A DNA stretch of 64,000 nucleotides from CAVUCE01 sp963739985 (GTDB lineage: Bacteria > Bacteroidota > Ignavibacteria > Ignavibacteriales > Ignavibacteriaceae): the NCBI GenBank assembly GCA_963739985.1, contig CAVUCE010000022.1, forward strand, positions 1 to 64,000, written 5' to 3'. The position numbers and the translations under genes were made by a program. Below are positions 54,163-63,032 of the stretch, piece by piece; position 1 is the first letter of the stretch; the number at the start of each line of letters is the position of its first letter. The notes beneath the pieces were generated by a model, which was not told where the DNA came from, searched no databases, and was given only the letters and a program-made list of their open reading frames with translations.

Positions 54163-54960
54163 TTGACAAGAAATTTGGTTTTATTAGTCTTTACCGCGTC
54201 AATATTTTTCAGTGGATGCAAAAAAAATGATACCTCAACCAATCCTCCGCCCCCTGCTAATAGTGAACTCTATGGCGAAGTAAAGTTTCTTGACGGGACA
54301 ACAGCACCTTACGCAAAAATTGAGTTAAAAAATTCAGAGTCTCCATTGACAACGAGCACATTGGCAGATCCTAACGGAAATTATTCCTTTACAAACCTAA
54401 GCTCAGGTAATTTTACAATTTCATTCCGAAGCACTAGAAATGATATAAGTACATCACAAGTCTCCGCAACTCTAACTGGTTCTGATACATTAAAAAAAGA
54501 TATAACTATAAGATATAATATGCTTGATGACTTCTCCTCTATTCATGTAAACAAAGATGTAGTCTTTATCCAATTTCTGGCAGAAAATGCAAAGATAGGT
54601 GCTAATTATGATTTAATTGATTATTTGAATGGTTATTATCGAAAAGATTATTTTGATTCAATTAGTTTAAGCTACGACATTTATCAAATTCCTGATACGC
54701 TGGATTGGTATCACCCCGGAGTAGAATTAACCGCAGATTATATAAGAAATAATTTTAAATATTTAACCGAAGTTATTGAAGAACCCGTAATAAATCATAA
54801 CCATGAGATAAGATTTAAAGGAAGTGATATACCAATTATTTTATCAAATCCGCCGAGGGGTTTCGCGTTTGTTAAAATTGGAAACGATAATAAAACACTC
54901 GAAATTCCTTGTGTAGATTTCCAAAATAATGATTTTGGTTTAAGAATTAAATACAAATAA
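54163..54960 (+). CDS. Lipoprotein with carboxypeptidase-regulatory-like domain
   Basis: This 265-residue protein has a lipoprotein signal (TASIFFSGCKKNDTSTN, Cys near residue 19), a proline-rich linker and a beta-sandwich of the carboxypeptidase-regulatory type (residues about 37-120: LYGEVKFLDGTTAPYAKIEL, DPNGNYSFTNLSSGNFTISF). The rest is an unassigned domain with many aromatic and acidic residues. It is probably anchored in the inner or outer membrane facing the periplasm or surface. The TTG start at 54163 is supported by AGGAG about 9 bp upstream. It is divergent from lacI and may be separately controlled. Confidence 0.75.
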   Translation: MTRNLVLLVFTASIFFSGCKKNDTSTNPPPPANSELYGEVKFLDGTTAPYAKIELKNSESPLTTSTLADPNGNYSFTNLSSGNFTISFRSTRNDISTSQVSATLTGSDTLKKDITIRYNMLDDFSSIHVNKDVVFIQFLAENAKIGANYDLIDYLNGYYRKDYFDSISLSYDIYQIPDTLDWYHPGVELTADYIRNNFKYLTEVIEEPVINHNHEIRFKGSDIPIILSNPPRGFAFVKIGNDNKTLEIPCVDFQNNDFGLRIKYK

Positions 54961-55179
54961 AAACCCGTTGTATGGATTAGGTACGCAAAAGTACCAGGTA
55001 ATACATTTCATATAAAATGATATTAAAAATGCATCTAAGTTTTACAACGACCAAAGACGATTGTAAATTTTCGACCTTCAACTTAGCTCAAGCTGATATA
55101 ATCAGCTGTTCATATTATGAATTTTATACTAAATCTTAAATCCACACAACTGCCAATAAAAATTCCAAACTTTTATAAA

Positions 55180-57654
55180 TTAGTAAGTGAGTTCATTGGC
55201 CAGAACTTTATATACTTTTTCAGTGATAATATCGTAACTTTTGCCTTCAGGATATATGGGATTTAAAAATTTAATTTTAATCTTTTTCCAAGGGCGAGGG
55301 ATAAAACTTCCGCGCGGAAGAGCATTGAACGCTCCGCTTATTGATACCGGAACTACAGGTACATTTAATTCGTGACTTAATATTGCAAAAGATTTTTTAA
55401 ACTCGCCTAAATTCCCGGTCCTTGTTCTAGTCCCTTCAGGAAAAATAATTATGTTTTTACCTTCTTTAAGAACTTCCGCAAGCTTTTGGAGCGATTGTTT
55501 TAGGTCTTTATTTATATCCATTACAATTATATTATTTCTATTTGCCAAGGCACGTAGGAAAGGATTTCTCACATGTCTTTCTTTTGCGTAGAAGTACGTG
55601 TTCTTCATTACTTTATTCTTTAAAAACGCAGAGACAAATAATCCATCAAAAAAACTTTGATGATTAGGAGCTAAAATTACCGGGCCATCAGGAATATTTT
55701 CTATACCTTCCCCTTTTATTCTGAAATAAAATTTGAATAATATTTTTGAAGTGTTCTTAAATAAATTTTGTGTAAACCAACTTTTTGGTAATTTTAATTC
55801 AACTTTTTCACGAAATATCTCCGCCCATTTCACAGTTTCAACACTAATTTTATTTTTCTTTTCTTTCATAAAATGAGAAAGTTTTTCGACAGTAGGATGA
55901 TGAAGCAGAATATCTTCAGGTATTTTTATACCGAAAGTTGATTCTAAAAAAACTTGAAGATTAATTTTATCTAAAGAATCCAAGCCTAGATCGATTTCAA
56001 AATGATCATCCGGAAATATTTCACTTTTCTTTTGTTCTTTTAAAAAGTCTCTAATAACTTGATATTCTTCAAATTCAGGCTCCGCCGGTTTTGATCTTTT
56101 ACGACTTCCCGATTCTTCAATCAGTTCATTTAATTTAAATCTCTGAATTTTTCCTAATCTGGTTTTGGGTAATTCATTTTTACATAACACAAACTTTTTA
56201 ATTTTTTTATACGATGAGGAATTTGAATTATATTTATCAATTACATCCCAGCGAAACAACTCTTCTAAATTTCCAATTGTTTTATCTTTTAGTTTTTTGA
56301 AGTCCGGGAAGATAACAGCAGTTAGAATATCATTCTGCATAAAGACGCCAGCCTCAGCCACAAAATCAGAAGTTGATAAAATCTTATTTTCAATTTCTTC
56401 CGGGTTTATATTTTTCCCATTAGACAAAACAATAATTTCTTTTGAACGCCCAGTAATGTGCAGAAATCCGCCATCATCAAAATGACCAATATCACCGGTA
56501 TGCAGCCAGCCATCCTTTAAAACTTCGGAGGTCTCTTCCGGATGATTAAAATAACCCTTCATTATATTTCGTCCGCGTGCAATTACTTCCCCATCTTTTA
56601 TTTTAATTTCCAATCCAGGCAGAGGTTCGCCCGGTGAACCAATTTTCCATCTTCCCGGTCTTGTAAATGTAATCATAGGTGCCGCTTCAGTCATTCCAAA
56701 TCCTTCAAGCATTTCAAAGCCTAAGGTTTTAAAATCTTTAGCAACATCCTCATCCAATTTTGCACCGCCGCAAACCATATAATCTACATTGCCGCCAAAT
56801 TTATCATGAACTTTCTTAAACAATTTTCTGGATAATTTTCTTGAATTAATTTTTCCGGCAATTTTAAATAAATACTTAGCGACTATATTTTTATTAATTT
56901 GAACCATTACTCCTTGTCTTATTGCGGCGTATAATCTTGGCACACCTATAATGATTGCAATTTTATTTTTCTGAAGTGTAGAGATTATATCTTCGGAATT
57001 CATAGAAGGTGAAAAAGCAATTGTTGATTGGGTATATATTGGTGCAATTAAAGTACCCATTAAAGGGAAAATATGATGGAGAGGAAGGAGACATAAAACA
57101 TTTCGATAACTTGTAAAAATCGGGATTTCGATTGCAACTGCTTCAATGTTTGCCATCAAATTATCATAAGAAAGCATTACACCTTTAGGTTTCCCGGTAG
57201 TACCCGAAGTATAAATTATCACTGCTGTCTCTTCAACATCTTTAGGAATAATTTCTATTGTTTCATATTTGGTTAAATCATATTTCAAATCTTCCAGAAT
57301 TATAGTTGCTATATCAAACAGTAAAAGCTGTTTTACTTTTTCAAAAGTTTTTTCTGTCTCTTTTGATAAGAATATTTGTTCCGGGCGACAATCATTTAAG
57401 ATGTAGGCTATTTCATCAGCAGTAGCCATAAAATCGATGGGCACAAAAGTAGAGTTGTGCTTAAGTGCCGCATAAAAAGCATAGGCCCATTCAGGTTTGT
57501 TAGGAGAAAAAATTGCAATTTTATTCGTTTCCCCTTCTTTAATTAAAGTTGAATAATAATTAACGTGTTTTGTTAAATCACGGTAATTTATTTTTTGTTC
57601 TTCCCAAATGAATGCAACATTTTCGGAAGGCTTTAGTAATGAAATTATACTCAT
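55180..57654 (-). CDS. Acyl-activating enzyme / ACP / PlsC acyltransferase fusion (Aas-like)
   Basis: This 824-residue protein joins three modules. Residues 1 to about 500 are an AMP-binding acyl-CoA/acyl-ACP synthetase (VIIYTSGTTGKPKGVMLSYD; GFGMTEAAPMITF; GWLHTGDIGHFDDGGFLHIT). Residues about 535-610 are a carrier domain with the phosphopantetheine Ser in DLGLDSLDKINL near 556. Residues about 645-800 are a PlsC acyltransferase with the NHQSFFD (HX4D) motif near 663 and FPEGTRTRTG near 740. It should activate fatty acids, hold them on its own carrier and pass them to a glycerolipid or lyso-lipid at the membrane. E. coli Aas has the acyltransferase first and no internal carrier; here the order is reversed. 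Confidence 0.88.
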   Translation of the reverse strand: MSIISLLKPSENVAFIWEEQKINYRDLTKHVNYYSTLIKEGETNKIAIFSPNKPEWAYAFYAALKHNSTFVPIDFMATADEIAYILNDCRPEQIFLSKETEKTFEKVKQLLLFDIATIILEDLKYDLTKYETIEIIPKDVEETAVIIYTSGTTGKPKGVMLSYDNLMANIEAVAIEIPIFTSYRNVLCLLPLHHIFPLMGTLIAPIYTQSTIAFSPSMNSEDIISTLQKNKIAIIIGVPRLYAAIRQGVMVQINKNIVAKYLFKIAGKINSRKLSRKLFKKVHDKFGGNVDYMVCGGAKLDEDVAKDFKTLGFEMLEGFGMTEAAPMITFTRPGRWKIGSPGEPLPGLEIKIKDGEVIARGRNIMKGYFNHPEETSEVLKDGWLHTGDIGHFDDGGFLHITGRSKEIIVLSNGKNINPEEIENKILSTSDFVAEAGVFMQNDILTAVIFPDFKKLKDKTIGNLEELFRWDVIDKYNSNSSSYKKIKKFVLCKNELPKTRLGKIQRFKLNELIEESGSRKRSKPAEPEFEEYQVIRDFLKEQKKSEIFPDDHFEIDLGLDSLDKINLQVFLESTFGIKIPEDILLHHPTVEKLSHFMKEKKNKISVETVKWAEIFREKVELKLPKSWFTQNLFKNTSKILFKFYFRIKGEGIENIPDGPVILAPNHQSFFDGLFVSAFLKNKVMKNTYFYAKERHVRNPFLRALANRNNIIVMDINKDLKQSLQKLAEVLKEGKNIIIFPEGTRTRTGNLGEFKKSFAILSHELNVPVVPVSISGAFNALPRGSFIPRPWKKIKIKFLNPIYPEGKSYDIITEKVYKVLANELTY

Positions 57655-57711
57655 ATATTTACTTTTAATTTTTTAGACTGGTATTTTTATAAATTTTAAT
57701 AAAACTGAAAA

Positions 57712-58263
57712 TCAATTAGATTGTTCAGTAAAAACAAAATTTTTCGGATCATATCCCTGTTTACGAAGAATGGAAAATACAGAATCAATTTGATCTTTAG
57801 ATAATGATTTAGACCTTGCTAGTATCCATCCATATTTACGCGAAGGAGTTCCTATAACTGCGTAATCATAGTTTTTATCCAAACCGATTATCCAATAGTC
57901 TCCCCAAAATAATGAAATTCCAAATATTCTAACAAAACTAACTTCCAGTTTTGAGTTAGACTTTTCATCTACTACTTTTGCAATTCCTTTTGCAACTTTC
58001 TCTTCACCATTTTCTTCAGTGCAACGATTTATAACATCAATTCTACCGTCATCCCGGAGTTTATAAGTAGCAGTAGTATTTTTTAAACAATCACTCTGAA
58101 AGCTATTTGGAATTTTAGCAATTTCATACCACGTCCCGATATACTTATTTAGATCAACAGAATCTACTGTTGTCGGTTTACTATTTTCTTGTGCTCTCAA
58201 ATTATAACCAAAAACCATTAAAAGAATAAGGGACATTAAAATTTTTGTATAAAAATATTTCAT
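57712..58263 (-). CDS. blc: Lipocalin (Blc-like)
   Basis: The ATG at 58261-58263 is chosen because AGGA lies about 6 bp upstream; a TTG 12 bp earlier overlaps that site. The 183-residue protein has a signal peptide (YNLRAQ) and the lipocalin marks YIGTWYEIAKIPNSFQSDCL near the start of the mature part and VIGTPSRKYGWILARSKSLS near the C-terminus. No lipobox cysteine is seen, so unlike E. coli Blc it is probably soluble in the periplasm. Such proteins bind lysophospholipids or fatty acids, which fits the acyltransferase fusion lying 57 bp downstream on the same strand; the two may be one transcription unit. Confidence 0.9.
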   Translation of the reverse strand: MKYFYTKILMSLILLMVFGYNLRAQENSKPTTVDSVDLNKYIGTWYEIAKIPNSFQSDCLKNTTATYKLRDDGRIDVINRCTEENGEEKVAKGIAKVVDEKSNSKLEVSFVRIFGISLFWGDYWIIGLDKNYDYAVIGTPSRKYGWILARSKSLSKDQIDSVFSILRKQGYDPKNFVFTEQSN

Positions 58264-58522
58264 GAAATCCTGCAAAGCTTAAATATCTACAGTTATTTAA
58301 TTAAAGTTAATAAAAAATACTATAACAAAACCACCAAATAATTCATACTAAAAATTGATGAATTATTCAAATAAATGTAGATTTCCGCAAAAATATTTCG
58401 GATACTGCGTAAAGATTTCGCATTAATGTTATAATATGTTTGTTTTATAAGAGTTATATGCTTTATTTTTTTGGTACAAACATTGTACTTTTAGCAATAG
58501 TTTAATAATAAGCGAAATAAGA

Positions 58523-58798
58523 ATGATGAAAAAATTACTACTTTTATTTATACTGATTTTAATGTTTGTGCTTTATAGCCCGCTTAATTTATTTGATTAT
58601 GTAATTAACGATATCGGCAAATTATCTAATAAACAGAATTTTGAAAAGATGATAAATAAAAAACACTATTTGATAAAATCATTAGCGCTCGACCCAAATA
58701 AAATGGATAGAGATACTTATAATTCTATTCATGACTTCTTAACCATTGAAACTACCGCGAAGAAAAAAATGGTTGATATAATAAAGAATGGATTATAA
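58523..58798 (+). CDS. Small exported protein, function unknown
   Basis: This 91-residue protein starts MMKKLLLLFILILMFVLYSP, a signal peptide or N-terminal anchor, and continues with a charged helical domain (LSNKQNFEKMINKKHYLIKS, TIETTAKKKMVDIIKNGL). No family was recognised. The TAA stop lies inside a hairpin (58788-58816). It stands alone between the lipocalin (divergent) and the two-component genes. Confidence 0.6.
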   Translation: MMKKLLLLFILILMFVLYSPLNLFDYVINDIGKLSNKQNFEKMINKKHYLIKSLALDPNKMDRDTYNSIHDFLTIETTAKKKMVDIIKNGL

Positions 58799-58816
58799 CT
58801 TTTACTTATAATCCAT
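58788..58816 (+). terminator. Hairpin overlapping the stop of the small exported gene
   Basis: A perfect 11-bp stem (ATGGATTATAA/TTATAATCCAT) with a 7-base loop includes the TAA stop codon in its left arm. It is AT-rich and has only a weak T-run after it, so it may be a poor terminator or an mRNA 3-prime-end protector. Confidence 0.4.
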
Positions 58817-58991
58817 TTACAATCTTCCAAATACTATTCTAATTATTACTGCACAGAAATTCTTTTTACAACTTCACTAATCAATCATAATTCCCAATAA
58901 AGACTAAACAGTTCCATTTATAAACTAGTGATTTATTTGTGATTATTTTGTTACAATTAATCTTTATATTGCAGAAAAAATTAACGAGTAT

Positions 58992-59687
58992 ATGAAAAGA
59001 GCATTGATAATAGAAGACGATAGAGAAATCTCTAACCTAATAGAGATTAATCTTTCTGATATAAATTTTGAAGTTGATAAAGCATTCGATGGGAAAACAG
59101 GTTTAATTAAAGCCCGCCAAGAAAATTTTGATCTAATAATTTTAGATATCATGCTTCCTCAATTAGATGGATTTGAAGTTTGTAAAAAAATTCGTTCCGA
59201 CGGAATAACTACTCCTATTCTAATGCTTACCGCAAAATCCGAAGAATTGGATAAAGTACTTGGACTGGAGATTGGCGCAGATGATTATTTAACAAAGCCA
59301 TTCAGCATAAGAGAATTTATCGCTAGGGTAAAAGCAATTTTTAGAAGAATGGAAAACTTATCAAATGCAAATAATAGTAAAAAAGATTTAATATTCGGGA
59401 AATTAAAAATTGAGATTGGAAATCATAAAGTGATTTTTGACGGAGAAAGAATTGAATTAACACCGAAAGAATTTGAACTATTATATTTGTTGGCTTCACA
59501 TCCGGGAAAAACTTTTACAAGAGAAAATTTATTAAACCAGATTTGGGGAATTCAGTACAGCGGTTACGAACATACCGTTAACTCTCATATCAACAGACTC
59601 CGAAGCAAAATAGAAAAGGATGTATCAAAGCCCGAATTTATTTTAACAAGTTGGGGTGTCGGGTATCGCTTTAACGATCAACTTTAA
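58992..59687 (+). CDS. OmpR-family response regulator
   Basis: This 231-residue regulator has a receiver domain with the acidic pair EDD at 8-10, phospho-acceptor Asp52 (LILDIMLPQLDG) and Lys102 (ADDYLTKPFS). A winged-helix DNA-binding domain covers residues about 130-228 (IELTPKEFELLYLLASHPGK; YEHTVNSHINRLRSKIE; TSWGVGYRF). The histidine kinase gene follows 15 bp later and is its evident partner. It probably regulates envelope or stress genes; its targets are not visible here. Confidence 0.95.
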   Translation: MKRALIIEDDREISNLIEINLSDINFEVDKAFDGKTGLIKARQENFDLIILDIMLPQLDGFEVCKKIRSDGITTPILMLTAKSEELDKVLGLEIGADDYLTKPFSIREFIARVKAIFRRMENLSNANNSKKDLIFGKLKIEIGNHKVIFDGERIELTPKEFELLYLLASHPGKTFTRENLLNQIWGIQYSGYEHTVNSHINRLRSKIEKDVSKPEFILTSWGVGYRFNDQL

Positions 59688-59702
59688 AATTTACTTATCT
59701 AC

Positions 59703-61172
59703 ATGAAAAACTTTTTTAATTCCCTGTTCTGGAAAATATCACTCGTATTCCTTCTGATCTTACTAATCATATCCACAGTATATATTTATATTTCTGTCAA
59801 CACAGCTGAAATGTATTTCCAGGAGACAAGGCAAAAACTAGATGTTAAAGTTGCATCTCATATAGCGAATGATAATCAATTTTTTACAGGTGATTCTGTA
59901 AATATAAACGTACTTAAAAATGTATTTCATAATGTTATGATTATCAATCCTAGTATTGAGGTTTATTTATTGAATACTAATGGAAAAATTCTAGCTTACG
60001 ATGCACCTCCCAACACCGTAAAACTAACAGAAGTTCCCCTTAAACCGATAATTAAATTTATAAAATCGGAAAGTAAGGAACATTTTTTCATGGGAGTTGA
60101 TCCTAAAAGCCCGGGGAAAGAGAAAGCATTTTCAGCAGCAAAGGTCTTAGAGAACGGAAAATTAAAAGGTTACATTTATGTAATTCTGGGCGGACAGGAA
60201 TATGAAAATGCTTCACAACTTCTTTTTGGAAGCTACATTCTCAGACTTGGTGTTAGATCAATGATAATAGCTTTAATTACCGCGGCTCTTATCGGATTTC
60301 TAGCAATCGGAATTATTATTAGAAATCTTAGAAAAATAATTTATGTAATTAGGGAATTTAGAGACGGAAATTTAAAAGCGAGAATACATGTTAAAAGTAA
60401 AGGTGAGCTTAACGAATTTGCAAACTCTTTCAATGAAATGGCAGATACAATAGTTGTTAATTTGGATAAAATAAAAAGGATGGATAATCAGCGGCGGGAT
60501 TTAATTGCAAATGTATCTCACGATCTTCGCACTCCCCTATCTATTGTTCGCGGTTATATAGAAACTATTTTAATAAAAGATGAAAGACTTAATGATGAAG
60601 ACCGAAAGAAATATCTGGAGACTTCTTTAAAGAGTACGGAAAGATTATTATCGCTTGTTGAGGAATTATTTGAACTCTCTAAACTTGATGCGGAGGAACT
60701 TAAACCAAAACCAGAGAAATTTTCTTTAGCGGAAATATTGCAAGATATTCATCAAAAAAATTACTTAACTGCGAAAAAACGAAACATAAATTTAGAACTG
60801 AATATTCAAGATAACATTCCGCTAATTAACGCAGATATAGGAATGATGGAAAAAGTGTTTCAAAATTTATTAGATAATGCTTTTAAGTTTACTTCTTCAG
60901 GCGGTAAAATAAAAATGAATTTGAAATTGGAAAGCTCGAAGACTATCCTTGCGGAAATATCTGATACAGGAATAGGTATTAGCGAAGATGATTTGCCTTT
61001 AATCTTCGACCGGTTTAATCATACCAAAAGGATCACAGTTGAAAATGATCATGGAACCGGATTGGGCCTAACAATTGTTAAGAGAATATTAGATATGCAC
61101 GGAGTAAGCATTAATGTTGAAAGTAAGATTAACAAAGGAACTAACTTTTATTTACGATTCCAAGTTGTTTGA
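59703..61172 (+). CDS. Membrane sensor histidine kinase
   Basis: This 489-residue kinase has two membrane helices (about residues 8-30 and 180-205) around a periplasmic sensor region of about 150 residues. A HAMP linker follows (IRNLRKIIYVIREFRDGNLK), then a HisKA domain with His near residue 272 (ANVSHDLRTPLSIVRGYIET). The ATPase domain has the N-box NLLDNAFKF, the G1 box DTGIGI and GTGLGLTIV near 453. It is the partner of the OmpR-type regulator just upstream. The periplasmic sensor has no recognised family, so the signal is unknown. Confidence 0.95.
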   Translation: MKNFFNSLFWKISLVFLLILLIISTVYIYISVNTAEMYFQETRQKLDVKVASHIANDNQFFTGDSVNINVLKNVFHNVMIINPSIEVYLLNTNGKILAYDAPPNTVKLTEVPLKPIIKFIKSESKEHFFMGVDPKSPGKEKAFSAAKVLENGKLKGYIYVILGGQEYENASQLLFGSYILRLGVRSMIIALITAALIGFLAIGIIIRNLRKIIYVIREFRDGNLKARIHVKSKGELNEFANSFNEMADTIVVNLDKIKRMDNQRRDLIANVSHDLRTPLSIVRGYIETILIKDERLNDEDRKKYLETSLKSTERLLSLVEELFELSKLDAEELKPKPEKFSLAEILQDIHQKNYLTAKKRNINLELNIQDNIPLINADIGMMEKVFQNLLDNAFKFTSSGGKIKMNLKLESSKTILAEISDTGIGISEDDLPLIFDRFNHTKRITVENDHGTGLGLTIVKRILDMHGVSINVESKINKGTNFYLRFQVV

Positions 61173-61190
61173 TGTAAAGATTTAATTTAA

Positions 61191-61319
61191 TAACTCATAT
61201 TACGCAAAACGGTCATTCTTAATGAAATGAAGAATCTCAAGGTTTCAATTTTTACAAAATTATGAGATATTTCACTTCGTTCAATATGACCAAAACATAT
61301 ACTTGCGTAACATGAGTTA
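61191..61319. mobile_element. MITE/REP-like palindromic element (129 bp)
   Basis: Terminal inverted repeats of 17 bp (TAACTCATATTACGCAA at 61191-61207; its complement with one mismatch at 61303-61319) enclose a second inner inverted pair (GGTCAT...ATGACC). The whole element folds into one long imperfect hairpin. The core resembles the widespread GTCATTCT...GAAGAATCTC interspersed repeat of many bacterial genomes, whose translations often appear as false ORFs. It has no transposase, and lies between the histidine kinase and msrAB genes. Confidence 0.75.
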
Positions 61320-61406
61320 ATAAATCTTAATAAAATTGTGACATAATCGTGACATCTCCTTCTTATTTTGTGCATGAACAAAAATAAATTAAGTCCGGAG
61401 TAAAAA

Positions 61407-62504
61407 ATGAAATTTAAAATGTTGATCGGCATAGCATCCGCGTTATTGTTTGTTAGCTGTGCAAAAAGTGATTCCAAAAATGATGGTGCTAAAAAAAATG
61501 AAATGGAAGTAAGCAATTCAAATTATAAAGGAATGGAAACCGCAACATTTGCCGGCGGCTGTTTTTGGTGTATGGATGCTCCATTTGAAAATTTGGAAGG
61601 AGTAAAAGAAGTAATTTCCGGTTACGCAGGCGGAAATGTAAAGAATCCAACCTATGAGCAAGTATCTTCCGGAACTACGGGACACGTGGAATCAGTTCAA
61701 GTAACTTTTGATCCTAGAATAGTTAGTTATTCCGAAATACTCACGGTTTATTGGAAGCAATTTGATCCAACCGATGCAGGCGGATCATTTTATGATAGAG
61801 GATCGCAATATAAATCAGTGATATTTTATAAAGATGAGACTCAAAAAGAAACTGCCGAAAAATCTAAAGCATTATTAAATAGTTCGGATATCTTTAAAAA
61901 ACCAATTGTTACAAAGATTAAAAAGTTTACAAATTTTTATCCGGCTGAAAAATACCATCAGCACTATTACAAAAAGAATCCGGAACATTATGACGCTTAT
62001 CGTAAAGCATCAGGAAGAGATGCTTTTATAATGGGAGTTTGGGGCGATTTAGGAATTGATAGATACAAAAAACCGTCTGATGAAGTCTTAAAGAAAAAAC
62101 TAACAAACTTACAATACCAGGTAACTCAAAACGGAGCAACCGAAAGACCGTTTGACAATAAATATTGGAATAACCATGATGAAGGAATTTATGTTGATAT
62201 AGTCTCGGGTGAACCGTTATTCAGTTCTACGGCAAAATTCAAATCCGGAACAGGATGGCCTAGTTTTACACGCCCCATTGATCCCCGTTATATAAATAAA
62301 GTAGTTAATGAATCCGGTGGAATGCTTAGTGTTGAAGCTAGAAGCAGATTTGGCGATTCACATCTTGGAGATGTTTTTGATGATGGTCCGGCACCAACTC
62401 ATCTCCGTTATTGCATGGACTCAGCAGCGCTAAAATTTATCCCGGAAGATAAAATGAAATCCGAAGGATACGGAGAATTTCTATATTTATTTTCCAACAA
62501 ATAA
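61407..62504 (+). CDS. msrAB: Fused methionine sulfoxide reductase MsrA-MsrB, lipoprotein
   Basis: This 365-residue protein has a lipoprotein signal (LIGIASALLFVSCAKSDSKN), an MsrA domain (residues about 45-205) with the catalytic Cys near 52 (FAGGCFWCMDAPFENLEGVK), and an MsrB domain (about 225-360) with SGTGWPSFTRPID and the catalytic Cys near 336 (RYCMDSAALKFIP). It reduces both S and R forms of methionine sulfoxide in envelope proteins. The usual zinc-binding Cys pairs of MsrB are absent (GEPLFSST where many have CG-PLF). A purine-rich ribosome site (CCGGAG) precedes the ATG. Confidence 0.95.
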   Translation: MKFKMLIGIASALLFVSCAKSDSKNDGAKKNEMEVSNSNYKGMETATFAGGCFWCMDAPFENLEGVKEVISGYAGGNVKNPTYEQVSSGTTGHVESVQVTFDPRIVSYSEILTVYWKQFDPTDAGGSFYDRGSQYKSVIFYKDETQKETAEKSKALLNSSDIFKKPIVTKIKKFTNFYPAEKYHQHYYKKNPEHYDAYRKASGRDAFIMGVWGDLGIDRYKKPSDEVLKKKLTNLQYQVTQNGATERPFDNKYWNNHDEGIYVDIVSGEPLFSSTAKFKSGTGWPSFTRPIDPRYINKVVNESGGMLSVEARSRFGDSHLGDVFDDGPAPTHLRYCMDSAALKFIPEDKMKSEGYGEFLYLFSNK

Positions 62505-62507
62505 TTC

Positions 62508-62540
62508 ACTATGGACTTCAAAAGTCCATAGTTTTGTTTT
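62508..62540 (+). terminator. Intrinsic terminator after msrAB
   Basis: A perfect 11-bp stem (ACTATGGACTT/AAGTCCATAGT) with a 3-base loop begins 3 bp after the msrAB stop and is followed by TTTGTTTT, a standard rho-independent terminator. Confidence 0.9.
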
Positions 62541-62871
62541 AACTGAAGCTGAATAATAATCTTTGAGTAATCCAGTTTTTTAGATACCTTTATATTATCT
62601 GCTTCACATATTTGTCTTATTTTTTTTCTACAACTTAGATTTTATCGCCTTCCAAACTTTTTATTTCTTATTTTATTGGCTTTATAATAGTGATAGTCAA
62701 ACGCAGTATATATTTTCATATCATAACTTTATAGCCAGGTAGTTATCAATTTATTTGACTTATGAGATAACAATTGCCCATTTACGTTCAAAATTTTCCT
62801 TGCAGTCGGGTAAATAAAATATTAAATTTTGGTTAAACGTTTAACTAAAACCTCAAAAGGTAAGTTTCAAA
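62541..62871. promoter_or_regulatory. Promoter region with second LacI-family operator (62829-62848)
   Basis: No gene is seen between the msrAB terminator and 62871. At 62829-62848 TTGGTTAAACGTTTAACTAA differs by one base from the palindrome before lacI, and the 14-bp core is identical. It lies about 185 bp before the TTG of the right-edge gene and 24 bp before a short ORF. The promoter itself could not be defined. Confidence 0.8.
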
Positions 62872-63021
62872 ATGAATAGTAAAGAGAATTACAGAAATTT
62901 GCCACAATATTTTAAATGCTTTAATTGCTTAAATATTCAAACAAAATTAGAATTTCGTAAGCACTCACCAATCATTCTTACTATTTATATTCCATCCAAG
63001 CTCTTATTTAACAAAAATTAA
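62872..63021 (+). CDS. Possible 49-codon leader ORF
   Basis: An ATG at 62872 opens a 49-codon frame (MNSKENYRNLPQYFKCFNCL...) that ends 11 bp before the TTG of the next gene. A weak AAAAGG lies about 9 bp upstream. It sits between the operator and the operator-linked gene, where leader peptides are found. It has a Cys-x-x-Cys but no recognisable family and may be chance. Confidence 0.3.
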   Translation: MNSKENYRNLPQYFKCFNCLNIQTKLEFRKHSPIILTIYIPSKLLFNKN

Positions 63022-63032
63022 GGGACACTAAT

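Noticed and set aside
55091..55107. AGCTGAT/ATCAGCT hairpin as a terminator between converging genes
   Set aside because: The stem is perfect but there is no T-run on either strand and the stem is short, so it was not called.
61187..61516. 109-codon minus-strand frame containing HIERSEISH and ISLRMT
   Set aside because: It is the translation of the palindromic MITE/REP-like element plus antisense msrAB. Such SERSEES-like peptides are a known artefact of this repeat class.
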